DNA from: Sistotremastrum niveocremeum HHB9708
Taxonomy: Eukaryota; Basidiomycota; Agaricomycetes; Sistotremastrales; Sistotremastraceae
Direction of reading: 5' to 3'
NCBI GenBank assembly: GCA_001630475.1
Contig: KV419432.1
Coordinates: 124,001-188,000, forward strand
DNA length: 64,000 nucleotides
The first letter of the stretch is position 1; each line of letters starts with the position of its first letter. Below the pieces are notes generated by a model, which was not told the DNA's origin, did no database searches, and worked only from the letters and a program-made list of their open reading frames with translations. The position numbers were made by a program, and so were the translations under genes. Positions 55,094-64,000 of this stretch are shown one piece after another.

Positions 55094-58000
55094 CTAAGGT
55101 CTATCTTGGTCAGGAATAAGCCCTCCGGTTGTTCCGAGTTCAAGCTCAATGTCTGGCCCATTATCCAGCGACATCGTCCTTCTGGGTGCTTTCTTGAAGA
55201 CATTTCGCCACTTTTGAAATCGAGAAGGCGGAGCTGCCTTTTCAAGCGATTGAGGCTGCTCCGTGACAACGGGGGTTGGCTGGTCAAAGCCTTCAGGGAA
55301 GTAAGGCCTGAGGTCATAAGCCAAGTCTGAAATCCAATGTGTAAGAAAGGGCTAACAATTGATTGAATTGACACACCTGGGTCTTGAGTCGCACGAGCCT
55401 TCAGTTTCGCGCGATAAAAAATGGCTCGCTGTCGTGTATGTTCACTGGTCTGTTCTTCCTCATCCCATTCCTTCATTTTTTGAGAATCTGAGATGCAGAG
55501 TTTGAACAACTGGGCTGCGTCATCCGCACGGTGGCTCTGGTCAAAAGCGCCATGGTCAAAATAAGCTATCATTGTCTCCGTGTACGTGCGCCAGGTTCTC
55601 CGATCGCGCCTGCTGCGCACAAAGTAGAAAATCACATCGGATAGATCAAATGAAGGGGGCACGGTAAAGTCTGACGGAAGAGAGGGTACAAGGCAACTGC
55701 TAAGGTCAAGGAAGACAGACATTGTGTGACTTGGAAAATCGGACGGGCCGAAATCCGACAAAGCAGTCAGGATCTCGAGTTCGTGGTCTTTTGCAGTGGC
55801 CAACACCAGATCTTGAACACAAATCCAGGGTAACAGTGATTTTGTAATCAGCAGAGTGACGAAATCTGAGCGTTGTATTTTGGACAAGATCCTCGTGACA
55901 ACAGCATTCCTTTGCTCATCGTCGAGATCCAACAACTCCAATATTGGCCGTTTGAAAACCTTGATGGGGAACTTGTTGATGGGCATGGCCATCAGAGCGC
56001 ATATATTGTGCGCGAGATCGTCGTATTCGTCGCTGCACAGGTGAGGGAGAGCTGAGGGAACAGTCAGGTGAGTTTCTCGAGTACAACCGTCACTCACGAA
56101 TGAAGCAGTAATGATAATTGTCATTGAAGGTCACAACCTCAGCAGACGTTCCAGGGGCGTTGCACACGCCACGGCTATATTCCCAGAGTCTTAGGGCCGA
56201 GTGAAGATCGGAGAGATGGTGGAGACCACCTCGATCAAGGTAGTAGATCAATGTCTCGGAATATCGCTTGAACAAAGAGTTCTGATCGACAAGATCAAGG
56301 ACAGGGGAGAGATCGAGCGAATGAGGAGTAGCAAAATCGGATGTAGAAGTGCGAATGATGTCTTCCAGGAATTCACACACAAGCAGAGGATCATTATCAT
56401 CAGAGGTTACGCTCATCTCCGGAAGATTGGAGAAGAAGTCAGACATTTCATCCAAAGTCTCGACTTCTCTTCCTTTGGTGATGAATGTGACGAGATTGCG
56501 GATCTCAAACCACCGCGTGTGAGGATTCCGGATGAGTGATCGGAGAACAGAAGCTCGATGGACATGAGAGAGAATCGCAGTGACGTCATCTGTCCTTTCA
56601 TCCCAGAGGAGACGACCGCATGCATAGACAGCAGATCTAAATATGTCATATCGATCTCCCAATTCTTGATCTGAATCAAATGTGCAGAGAATGTCGGCAA
56701 GACATCTCTCGTTTGAGTCAGACGCCCACTGCCGAAGATCCTCGTTATCTTCTTCTAAAGAAGCAAAGAGCGCGAACGGAGGGAAGAAGTCGCGTCGAGA
56801 TCCCCGTGATGAATAGATCAACTCAAAACATTGACCTTGGCACCATCGCATGAAATCGTTTGCCTGCGGATCGCTTCTCCAGTATCTCCCCTGATCTCCC
56901 CAACCATGCCAATCCTTCAGGTACACGAGCTGTTTGTCTACCGTCTCCTTCACGCGAAATGATGTATCGGTGGCCAGAAATCGATCGCGGATTGCATGGA
57001 AGACTGGGAGAAGTGAGTCTGTTGCAGCATACCACTCTCCGAACTCGAATGAAGGGACCGTGCGCTCCAAGACTTCCGCATCGTTGGTATTGAGGACCAA
57101 TCTTGCGTACGTCTTGAGCGCCAATATATTAGGCGCATCATCCGTCTGCCATTTAATCAGGGCTGCCACATCTTCCTTGTCTGTGGTGCCTTTGGATTCG
57201 CCCCTCCCTCCCTTGTCCCTATCGTCTTCTGTCTGACTGTGCCCCCGTTTGCGTATGCGACGACGGATCCATCGCAACAAGGGCTTCATCGCATTGCTCA
57301 GAGGGCTCTCGAATGGTGAGTTGTCGTTGACACCTGCATGGACGGTCGTGACCGTGATGATGCCGAGTATGATCAACGTAAGGCCCGTCGCAAACACCCC
57401 ACCGACGATTAAGATAGGCGCTGAAGTGGTGAAGGAGAACGACAAGTCCCAGAGCTGAATGAGGAACCCCAGGACGAAGAAGCCGATAGAGAGGAGGAGT
57501 GTCCAGATCAACACGCCCATTAGCGAGCGCATCTTGCCCTCGGCGCTAAGCATGCGGTTCTCGCGAGCCAACGCTCGCTCAAGGTTCGTTTTCCCCAGCG
57601 GAGTGGCGATGAGTCGGGCACCCCACTGCATCCCTAAAACGCAGAGAACAGAATTGAAGATCTGCACCGTTGCTTATTAGCCTCATTCTACTCAGTGAAT
57701 ATGCATAGTCACGTACGCTGCTGATAAGTGCCATGTAATAGAAAAGTGCTACCAGTTGCAATGGAACTGAAGGCACCTGGTTCTTTGTCGATCCACCATC
57801 GGTATTGGTGGGCGTGGTGAAGACTTGGATAATAGGCGATATAAATGCAGTGACGACCGTAAGAAACAGAGCGATCTAGATTCCGTATGAGATAGCATAC
57901 ACCGGACAAAGGGTTGGAGAACTCACAAACACAAGAGAAATCTGCATCAGATCTCTCCATTCATCGACCATCACTTTGATCTTCGCGAGAGATTCCTTGT

Positions 58001-58395
58001 CCAGAGCACCCCATGTCTGGTCATTATCCCAATCTTTACCATCAAGCGCTCGATCGTCTGCACGATTATCAGCACGATTAGGACGAATGAGACGCTTGAG
58101 ACAGACCTCGAGTGGCGTCTTTTTCAAGCGCCGATAGCATGGTGGTATGCTTGTCCATGGTACGGAGCTGAGCCTGAAGTTCTGCCTTGATCTCTTCCTT
58201 CTGCGCATTCAGAGCCTTCGACTGCTCGCTGATCAGATAATTTTGCCAATTGATCAGCTCTAAAAGCTGATCGAACTTCGAAGGAGAAGATGAAATGGGG
58301 TCGGGAGGACGGTCTTCCATGCCAGTCGACTCTACTACGGTGGATTTGCGACGTTTGAAGCGGGGAGATCGTGAACGACGCGACCGCGACGACAT
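55094..58395 (-). CDS. DUF6535 four-TM protein, full-length copy B
   Basis: Exons 58395..58107, 58057..57927, 57875..57717, 57661..56098, 56051..55377 and 55326..55094 give 1016 residues, the same as copy A, with exon 1 and exon 2 equal in length to the other copies. Start MSSRSRRSRSPRFKRR; coiled coil to about 96; WGALDKESLAKIKVMVDEW; four TM spans including LMGVLIWTLLLSIGFFVLGF; then the helical tail. The two-fold internal repeat is visible here too: DDVTAILSHVHRASVLRSLI and, in the second half, AVVTRILSKIQRSDFVTLLI. The C-terminus ends IELELGTTGG. It is the left member of a tandem pair with copy C. Sequence similarity extends into the upstream region, so the duplicated unit is about 4 kb. 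Confidence 0.85.
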
Positions 58396-58566
58396 GGTGG
58401 TGGGCGATAGTCGGAGAGGTGTGGTAGGAAAGAGGGGTCAAGACGGTGGCATCATCGCCCGTGTGAGCTCTGAGCTCAGCGCTGCCTCGTTCTCTCAGCG
58501 TCTCTCCTGCCAGGGCACCGGACGTTAGCCAATGAAAAAAATGAGAACGAATATTCATGAACTCAC

Positions 58567-58725
58567 TGCCACAATGAACGAACGCCTGATCTGACTCTTT
58601 CCCAGAAATATGGTATCCAGACTAGAGCGATCTTGCTCGTCGTAGTTGTTAGATGCTGCTTTCTGTGCAAGCTCGAGTTTCAGGAGACGGAAACGCGTTG
58701 GGGAAGACTAATCCTCATCCTGGAC
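58567..58725 (-). pseudogene. Decayed exon-like module upstream of copy B
   Basis: 159 nt (53 codons) between an acceptor (ccgctag) and a donor (gca|gtgagt). The frame VQDED, then a TAG stop, SSPTRFRLLKLELA... and SFIVA aligns without frameshift to the intact module of copy C, apart from one internal deletion of 16 codons. Followed by an intron to near 58508, as in the other two loci. Confidence 0.55.
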
Positions 58726-59091
58726 CTAGCGGCATTGTATTGCGTAGAAGAGAGACGATAGGTGAGCTCGTCGTCATGATTTCTTCAACGGTGGTGAGCT
58801 TGAGGATAATCGGAATCGGAGGTCGGAGTGGTCTTGGTTTTTCACGGTCCCTTGCCTTTAACTTGAAGTATATGTGCAGCGTCAGCATTTCTCGTCCAAA
58901 TCTTGCATATACTCATCTTCATAGTGCTTCAAGAACACAGTGCACGTCTCAGGCAGATATGGTATCAATGAATACAATGTACTAACAACCCGGTTGAACC
59001 CACTGTGCCCCAGGATTAATGCATTCGATATCCATGCAGCGAACAATAAATTCAAAAGACACTCCAAAACTGTTGTGCACCAAATCAATCT

Positions 59092-62000
59092 TCAAGCTCC
59101 ATATTCATCGATATCAAGCCCTCTGGTTGTTCCGAGCTCAATGTCTGATGGGTTATCCAGCAACATCGTATTCGGTGGTGTATTCCTGAAGATATTACGC
59201 CACTTTTGAAACCGGGATGTTGGAGCCGCCTGCTCCTGGGACAGCTGAGGTTCATCCGTGACGACCGGTGGCAGCTGGTCAAAGCCTTCAGGGAAATAAG
59301 GCCTGAGGACATCAGCCAAGGCTGAATCTAGTGGATTATAAGAAAGAGTGAAGAATTGATCCAAGTGACATACCTGGGTCTTGAGCAGCACGGGCCTTCA
59401 GTTTCTCGCGATAAAACATGGCTCGCTGTCGAGTATGTTCACTAGTCCGTTCTTCATCTTTCCATTTCTTCATTTTCTGAGAGTCTACAGTGCAAATGTT
59501 GAACAAGTGGGCAGCGTCATCCAGATAGTTGCTACGAATCTGGTCGAAAGCGCCGTGGTCCAGATAGAATATGATTGTCTCGCTATGTTTGCGCCAGGCC
59601 TGTCGGTCACGTTTGCGACGGGTAATGTTGAGTACCACGCTAGAAAGATCGAATGATGAAGGCACGCAAACGTCCGATGGAAGAGAAGGTATAAGGCATC
59701 CAAGAAAATTGAGCATGGCAGCCATGTGATTTCCTAGATCATCGAATGCTCGTGAATCTGACATGGCACTCAGGATCCCGAGTGCGTGGTCCTTTGCAGC
59801 AGACATAACCAGATCTTGAACACGATTCCAGGGCAAATATGACTCCTTGATCAGCAGAGTGACGAAATCTGGGACTCGTATTTTTGACAAGATGCTCGTG
59901 ACAACAGCCTGCTTTTGCTGATCGTCGAGATCTGACAAATCCAATATTGGCCGTTTGAAAATTTTGTTGGGCAAGTCGTCGGTGGGTATGGTCATCAGAG
60001 CGCATATATTATGCGCGAGGTCGTCGCATTCGTTGCTGGACAGTGGAGGAAGAGCTAAGCGAACGGTCAGGTGAGGTTACCCAAGTACAACCGTCACTCA
60101 CGAATGAAGCAGTAATGATAATTTTCATAGAAGCTCACAACCTCGTCTGACGTGTGAGGATCGTTGTGCACATCGCGGCAATACTCCCACAGCTTTAAAG
60201 CCGAATGAAGATCGGAGAGATTCTCAAGACCGCCTCGAGCGAGGTAGTAGATCAATGTCTTGCTATATCGCTTGAACAGAGAGTTCTGATTGACAAGCTC
60301 AAGGACAGGGGAGAGATCGAGGGAATGGGGAGAACTGAAATCTGAGGGACGTCGACGAATGATGTGTTCGAGGAGTTCACACACGAGCAGAGGATTATCG
60401 CTATCGGCGAATGCACTCATCTCCGGAAGATTGGACAAGAAGTCAGACATTTCATCCAGAATCTCGACTTCGCTTCCTTTCACGATGAAGGTGACGAGAT
60501 CGCGAATCTCAAACCACCACATGCCAGGATTCCGGATGAGTGATCGGAGGACAGAAGCTCGATCGACACAAGAGAGAATCGCAGTAACGTCATCTGTCCT
60601 TCCATCCGAGAGCAGACGTTTGCATGTCATGACAGCACTTCCAAATATGTCTTCTCGATCTCCTAATTCTCCATCTGAATCAAACGTGCAGAGAATGCCG
60701 GCAACACATTCCTTGTTTGACTTAGACGCCCACCGCCGAAGATCCTCGTTATCTTCTTCTAAAGAAACGAAGAACGCGAACGGAAGGAAGTAATCACGGC
60801 GAGATCCGCGTGCTGAAACAATCAACTCATAACATTGATCTCGGCACCATCGCGTGAATTCGTTTGCCTTCAGATCGTTTCTCCACTCTCCCCTCTGATC
60901 CTTCCAACCTGCCCAGTCCTTGGTGGACACTACCTGTTGGTGCACTGTCTCCTTCACACGGAATGATGTATCGGTGGCAAGGAATCGGTCGCGGACTGCG
61001 TGGAAGACTGGGAAAAGGGAATCGCTTGCAGCATACCACTCTCCGAACTCGAATGAAGGAATCGCGCGCTCCAAAACCTCCACATCGTTGGTGTTGAGGA
61101 CCAACTTCGCATAGGTCTTGAGCGCCAAAGTATTGGGTGCGTCGTCTTTCTTCCATTTGATCAGGGCTCCCACATCTTCCGTGTCTTTGTTGCTTTTAGA
61201 TTCCTTGCTCTCATCATGCGCCTTATCTTCTTTCTGCAGACGGCGACCAAACCAACGCAAGAATGGCTTCATTGCGTTGCTCAGAGGGCTCTCGAAAGGT
61301 GAGTTGTCTATTAGAGCTGCATGGATGGTGGTGACCATGATGATGCCGAGAATGATTAGACTGAGGCCTGTGGCGAGCACACCGCCGACGACGAGAATAG
61401 GTGCCGAGCCAGCGAACGAGAACGTCAAATCCCACAACTGGATGAGGAACCCTAGGACGAAGAACCCGATGGAGATGAGGAGTGTCCAGACCAGCACTCC
61501 CATGAGGGAGCGCATTTTGCCCTCCGCACTTAGCATTCGCCTTTCACGAGCGAGGGCTCGTTCCAGATTCGTCTTGCCCAGCGGTGTGGCAATGAGCCGA
61601 GCACCCCACTGCATTCCCAAGACACAAAGAACGGAGTTGGATATCTGACAAGCAAGATGGATGAACGTGTCTTGAGAATTTTGTATACGATTGCTTACGC
61701 TTGTGATCAACGCAAGGTAATAAAACAGGGCCACCAACTGTGTAGGCACAGTTGGAAGCGGCGGCTTCGACCCCGAAGACGAGTCAGAAGGTGTTGTGAA
61801 GATTTGGATCACGGGTGAGATGAAGGCAGTGACGACAGTCAAGAATAGCGCAATCTGTCGGTCGAGTTAGAGAGTAACTCGTCGAGCTTGACGAGAATAC
61901 GTACGAATACCAGAGAGATCTGCATAACTTCTCTCCATTCTTCAACCATAACTTTGATCTTCGCTAGCGTCTCCTTATCCAGAGCGTTCCATGTCTGAGC

Positions 62001-62369
62001 GTCGCCAAGCTTTCTTCCTTCGTATGCCTTGTCATCTATATGCGCATCAGCAACCGCTCGATAATGAATTCTGTCTATACCTTTAGTAGCATCGGTCTCT
62101 AGCGCCTGCAGCATCGTCGAATGTTTATTCATGGTATTAAGCTGAGCCCGAAGCTCTGCTTTAATATCTTCATTCTGGGCATTCAGAGCCTTTGATTGTT
62201 CGCTGACTAGACCGTTCAGCGTCTTGACCAGCTCTAAGAGCTGATCAAATTTGGATGGGGACGACGAGATGGGGTCAGGTGGGCGCTCTTCAGTTGCTGC
62301 TGGCTCCCTGATTATGGACTGGCGACGTTTGAAGCGGGGAGACCGAGAGCGACGAGAGCGCGACGACAT
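59092..62369 (-). CDS. DUF6535 four-TM protein, full-length copy C
   Basis: Exons 62369..62081, 62035..61905, 61854..61699, 61644..60102, 60054..59374 and 59327..59092 give 1011 residues. Order as in copies A and B: MSSRSRRSRSPRFKRR head, coiled coil (LVSEQSKALNAQNEDIKAEL), WNALDKETLAKIKVMVEEW, four TM spans (IALFLTVVTAFISPVIQIF, LVALFYYLALITS, LMGVLVWTLLISIGFFVLGF, PILVVGGVLATGLSLIILGI), then the repeated helical region and the tail ending SDIELGTTRGLDIDEYGA. An in-frame upstream extension to 62414 lacks an ATG. The gene starts about 3 kb right of the stop of copy B's upstream module and reads in the same direction. Confidence 0.85.
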
Positions 62370-62531
62370 GATGATGGGCGGTGGTGGGAGGGAGGGGTAG
62401 GAAGAAGGTCTCAAGCAGCATCGCCCGTGTGAGTTCTGAGCTCAGCGCAGCCTCGTTGTCTCAGCGTCTCTCCTGCCAGGGCACCGGACGTTGGCCAATG
62501 AGAAAATGAGAACGAATATGAATGAACTCAC

Positions 62532-62738
62532 TGCCACAATGACCGAACGCGTGCCCTGACTCTGTTCCAGAGATGTCGTATCCAGAGTAGAGCAATCTTG
62601 GTCGTCGTCGTAGTTGCTGGATGCTGCATGATGTACCTGGCTGTCTTCGTCTTCGTGGCGGTCCAAAGCCACTATATTTGCAAGCTCGATTTCCAAGAGA
62701 CGGAGACGGGTTGACGAAGCATCATCCTCATCCTGGAC
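62532..62738 (-). CDS. Exon-like upstream module of copy C, open
   Basis: 207 nt, 69 open codons between a splice acceptor (ccgttag) and donor (gca|gtgagt). Reads VQDEDDASSTRLRLLEIELA at the start and QGTRSVIVA at the end, acidic and Asp-rich in between. If the 59-nt intron is retained the frame continues into a hydrophobic stretch (VSSFIFVLIFSLANV). If spliced, it ends three codons later. This is the only one of three copies without a stop. It may be part of a small separate gene, an alternative first exon, or an upstream frame that controls copy C. Which of these applies cannot be decided here. Confidence 0.4.
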
Positions 62739-63100
62739 CTAACGGCATTAGGCTGAGAAGACCAGAGACGACAGGTAAGCTCGGCGTCATGATTTTGCGA
62801 CGGTGGTCGTCTCGAGGATGACCGGAATCGGAGGTCGGAATGGACTTACTTTTTCATGCTCTGCTGCCTCTACTAGTATAGCCTATGTGCGACATCGGCA
62901 ATTCTCAGCCAATTGTCGCATATACTGATCGCCATAGTGCCTCAGGAACATCTGTCCTGCATATGATAAATTTCTGGAAGGTCTCGTCCTGCGCTGAATT
63001 TTTTCGACCTGACCTACTATGCTCCCAAGCTGCATAGCTGCTCGTTGATCGCTAATTCATTTCGAATCTTTCGACGGTCTCTTACCTTTCGCGAGTCGAA
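62739..63100. other. Intergenic, weakly conserved with the copy B upstream region
   Basis: Contains a segment (62892..62951, minus) reading MFLRHYGDQYMRQLAENC, which matches VFLKHYEDEYMQDLDEKC upstream of copy B without indels. It looks like a further eroding exon of the upstream module. Confidence 0.35.
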
Positions 63101-63445
63101 ATGCAGTGGCAGTTGCCAATTTTCTCTCATGCCTCTACCTCGGAAGCTTTCAACGCTTGTATCGATTGGCTTCCAGGAGGACATGCACCATACTTCTCCT
63201 GGCTGAATTTCCTTGCTCTGTATCTCTTATACTTGCTTCTGCCCTTTTTGGTGCAACTACTACGAGGCTTTAGCTCTACTGCTGTCAAGATGCATTCGCA
63301 TTCGAGACTGGATCTTTGGGTTTCACAGAGACAGATCGCCAATCCTCGGCTTCCGGCTCTCATTACCTCCCTTTCAATATCACAGTGCTATTCCGATCTG
63401 GATGTTGAGAAAGCCATGTGCCTAATGAGGTCCATTTGTCCCTGA
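63101..63445 (+). CDS. Small ORF with one membrane span, doubtful gene
   Basis: 114 codons starting MQWQLPIFSHASTSEAFNAC. Contains a strong hydrophobic segment (FLALYLLYLLLPFLVQLLRG). No signal of a family, intron or promoter was found, so it may be chance. It lies between copy C and the tail of the fourth DUF6535 gene. Confidence 0.25.
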   Translation: MQWQLPIFSHASTSEAFNACIDWLPGGHAPYFSWLNFLALYLLYLLLPFLVQLLRGFSSTAVKMHSHSRLDLWVSQRQIANPRLPALITSLSISQCYSDLDVEKAMCLMRSICP

Positions 63446-63564
63446 CTCTACTATCATCACTACACTACTCGTTGTATGAAAGTTTGCAAGCATGTGAAGG
63501 CCAACATGATAACCCAAAAGATATCTTCTAAGATTCTTCTTTGTTGTTCCAGGTCTAAAACTAA

Positions 63565-63686
63565 GGGTGCGTTTGGATGCGCGCCAGTATGTTTCAAAAA
63601 TACTGTATAATGTAGATTGCATATCACGATCTACGTTAATCGTCGTATAATGTTATACAGCAATGTGTGCGCCAAACGCGCGCAAG
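63565..63686. mobile_element. Candidate short MITE with GCGTTTGG terminal repeats
   Basis: Begins gggtgcgtttggatgcgcgc and ends with the imperfect inverse (gtgcgccaaacgcgcgc), about 120 bp in all, AT-rich inside and containing partial palindromes. The end sequence resembles hAT-type miniature elements common in fungi. No clear 8-bp target duplication was found. Confidence 0.45.
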
Positions 63687-63930
63687 TCATTGACTAATGG
63701 TCAGGCGAAAACATTGGCCGTCGTGTCCAGGTCTGAAATTTAGTCCGGGACTCCGGGGCAAATGCATATGCATGCGTTAGCTAATAGGTATCACGTACTA
63801 GAGCAGTGCAGGTGGAGATATAGTAATAAATATCCTGTACGGTGTCTAGATATAACACTATATGAGTACCTTCAATACATATACGATCAATTACCAAATC
63901 ACAAAGAGGATGAAACTCAACTATGCACTC

Positions 63931-64000
63931 CTACAGTAATTCGACACCATCTCCGTCGGTACATAGCCCGCCGGGTGTTCCTAGTTCGATGTCTGACCAA
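63931..64000 (-). CDS. C-terminal tail of a fourth full-length-type DUF6535 gene, cut by window edge
   Basis: Reading leftwards from the edge, the frame gives WSDIELGTPGGLCTDGDG and stops at 63931..63933. It matches the C-terminal tails of copies A, B and C (DIELGTNG, DIELELGTTGG, SDIELGTTRG). It lies in tandem with copies B and C and reads in the same direction, so the array continues beyond the window. Confidence 0.75.
   Translation of the reverse strand, partial: WSDIELGTPGGLCTDGDGVELL

Noticed and set aside
54943-56124. 393-codon minus-strand frame running past the copy B exon
   Set aside because: Reads through the last intron into another frame; paralogues show splicing at 55377/55326 and the IELELGTTGG tail.

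Overview
The window is nuclear DNA of a filamentous basidiomycete, most likely a mushroom-forming Agaricomycete. The genes are split by many 45-70 nt GT-AG introns. Recognisable products are typically fungal: a NoxR/p67phox-like NADPH-oxidase regulator, a secreted GH10 xylanase without a binding module, and a yeast-type acid lipase. The lineage-expanded families (DUF6535 membrane proteins and F-box proteins) are those that expand in Agaricomycetes. I built gene models by joining exons by hand from splice sites, reading phase and paralogue comparison; none was confirmed with transcripts.

Layout. 1-0.9 kb: 5' part of a clathrin light chain (minus), then 3.4 kb without a clear gene. 4.3-7.5 kb: a large PB1...UBA protein with a candidate LC3-interacting motif, resembling an NBR1/p62-type autophagy receptor without a ZZ finger. 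8.1-11.7 kb: full-length DUF6535 gene A. 12.9-15.2 kb: noxR. 15.4-24.5 kb: a complete, apparently very young Ty3/Gypsy chromovirus-like retrotransposon on the minus strand, with 237-bp LTRs that read identical, a 5-bp target duplication and one open 2766-codon gag-pol frame. 24.6-30.2 kb: three tandem F-box genes, two of them sharing a GC-AG first intron. 30.2-34.3 kb: a tandem array of short DUF6535 relatives (one relic, one damaged copy carrying a SINE-like insertion, one nearly complete copy). 35.3-36.9 kb: zinc alcohol dehydrogenase with a CaaX-like tail. 36.9-41.4 kb: gene-poor, with a 112-bp inverted repeat. 41.4-53.8 kb: small secreted/GPI-type protein, seven-TM protein, unknown protein, lipase, xylanase, Tyr/Pro-rich protein. 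55.1-64.0 kb: two tandem full-length DUF6535 genes (B and C, minus) and the tail of a fourth at the right edge.

The main biological theme is local gene-family birth and decay. Six DUF6535 loci and one relic lie in 64 kb. The full-length type combines an Arg/Ser-rich N-terminus, a coiled coil, four membrane spans and a helical C-terminal region in which I see a two-fold internal repeat of about 140 residues. Each full-length locus also carries, upstream, a conserved exon-like module that is intact in copy C and broken by stops in A and B. Housekeeping genes (clathrin light chain, noxR, ADH, lipase, xylanase) are interspersed and look intact, except for an unresolved one-base frame problem at one clathrin light chain junction.
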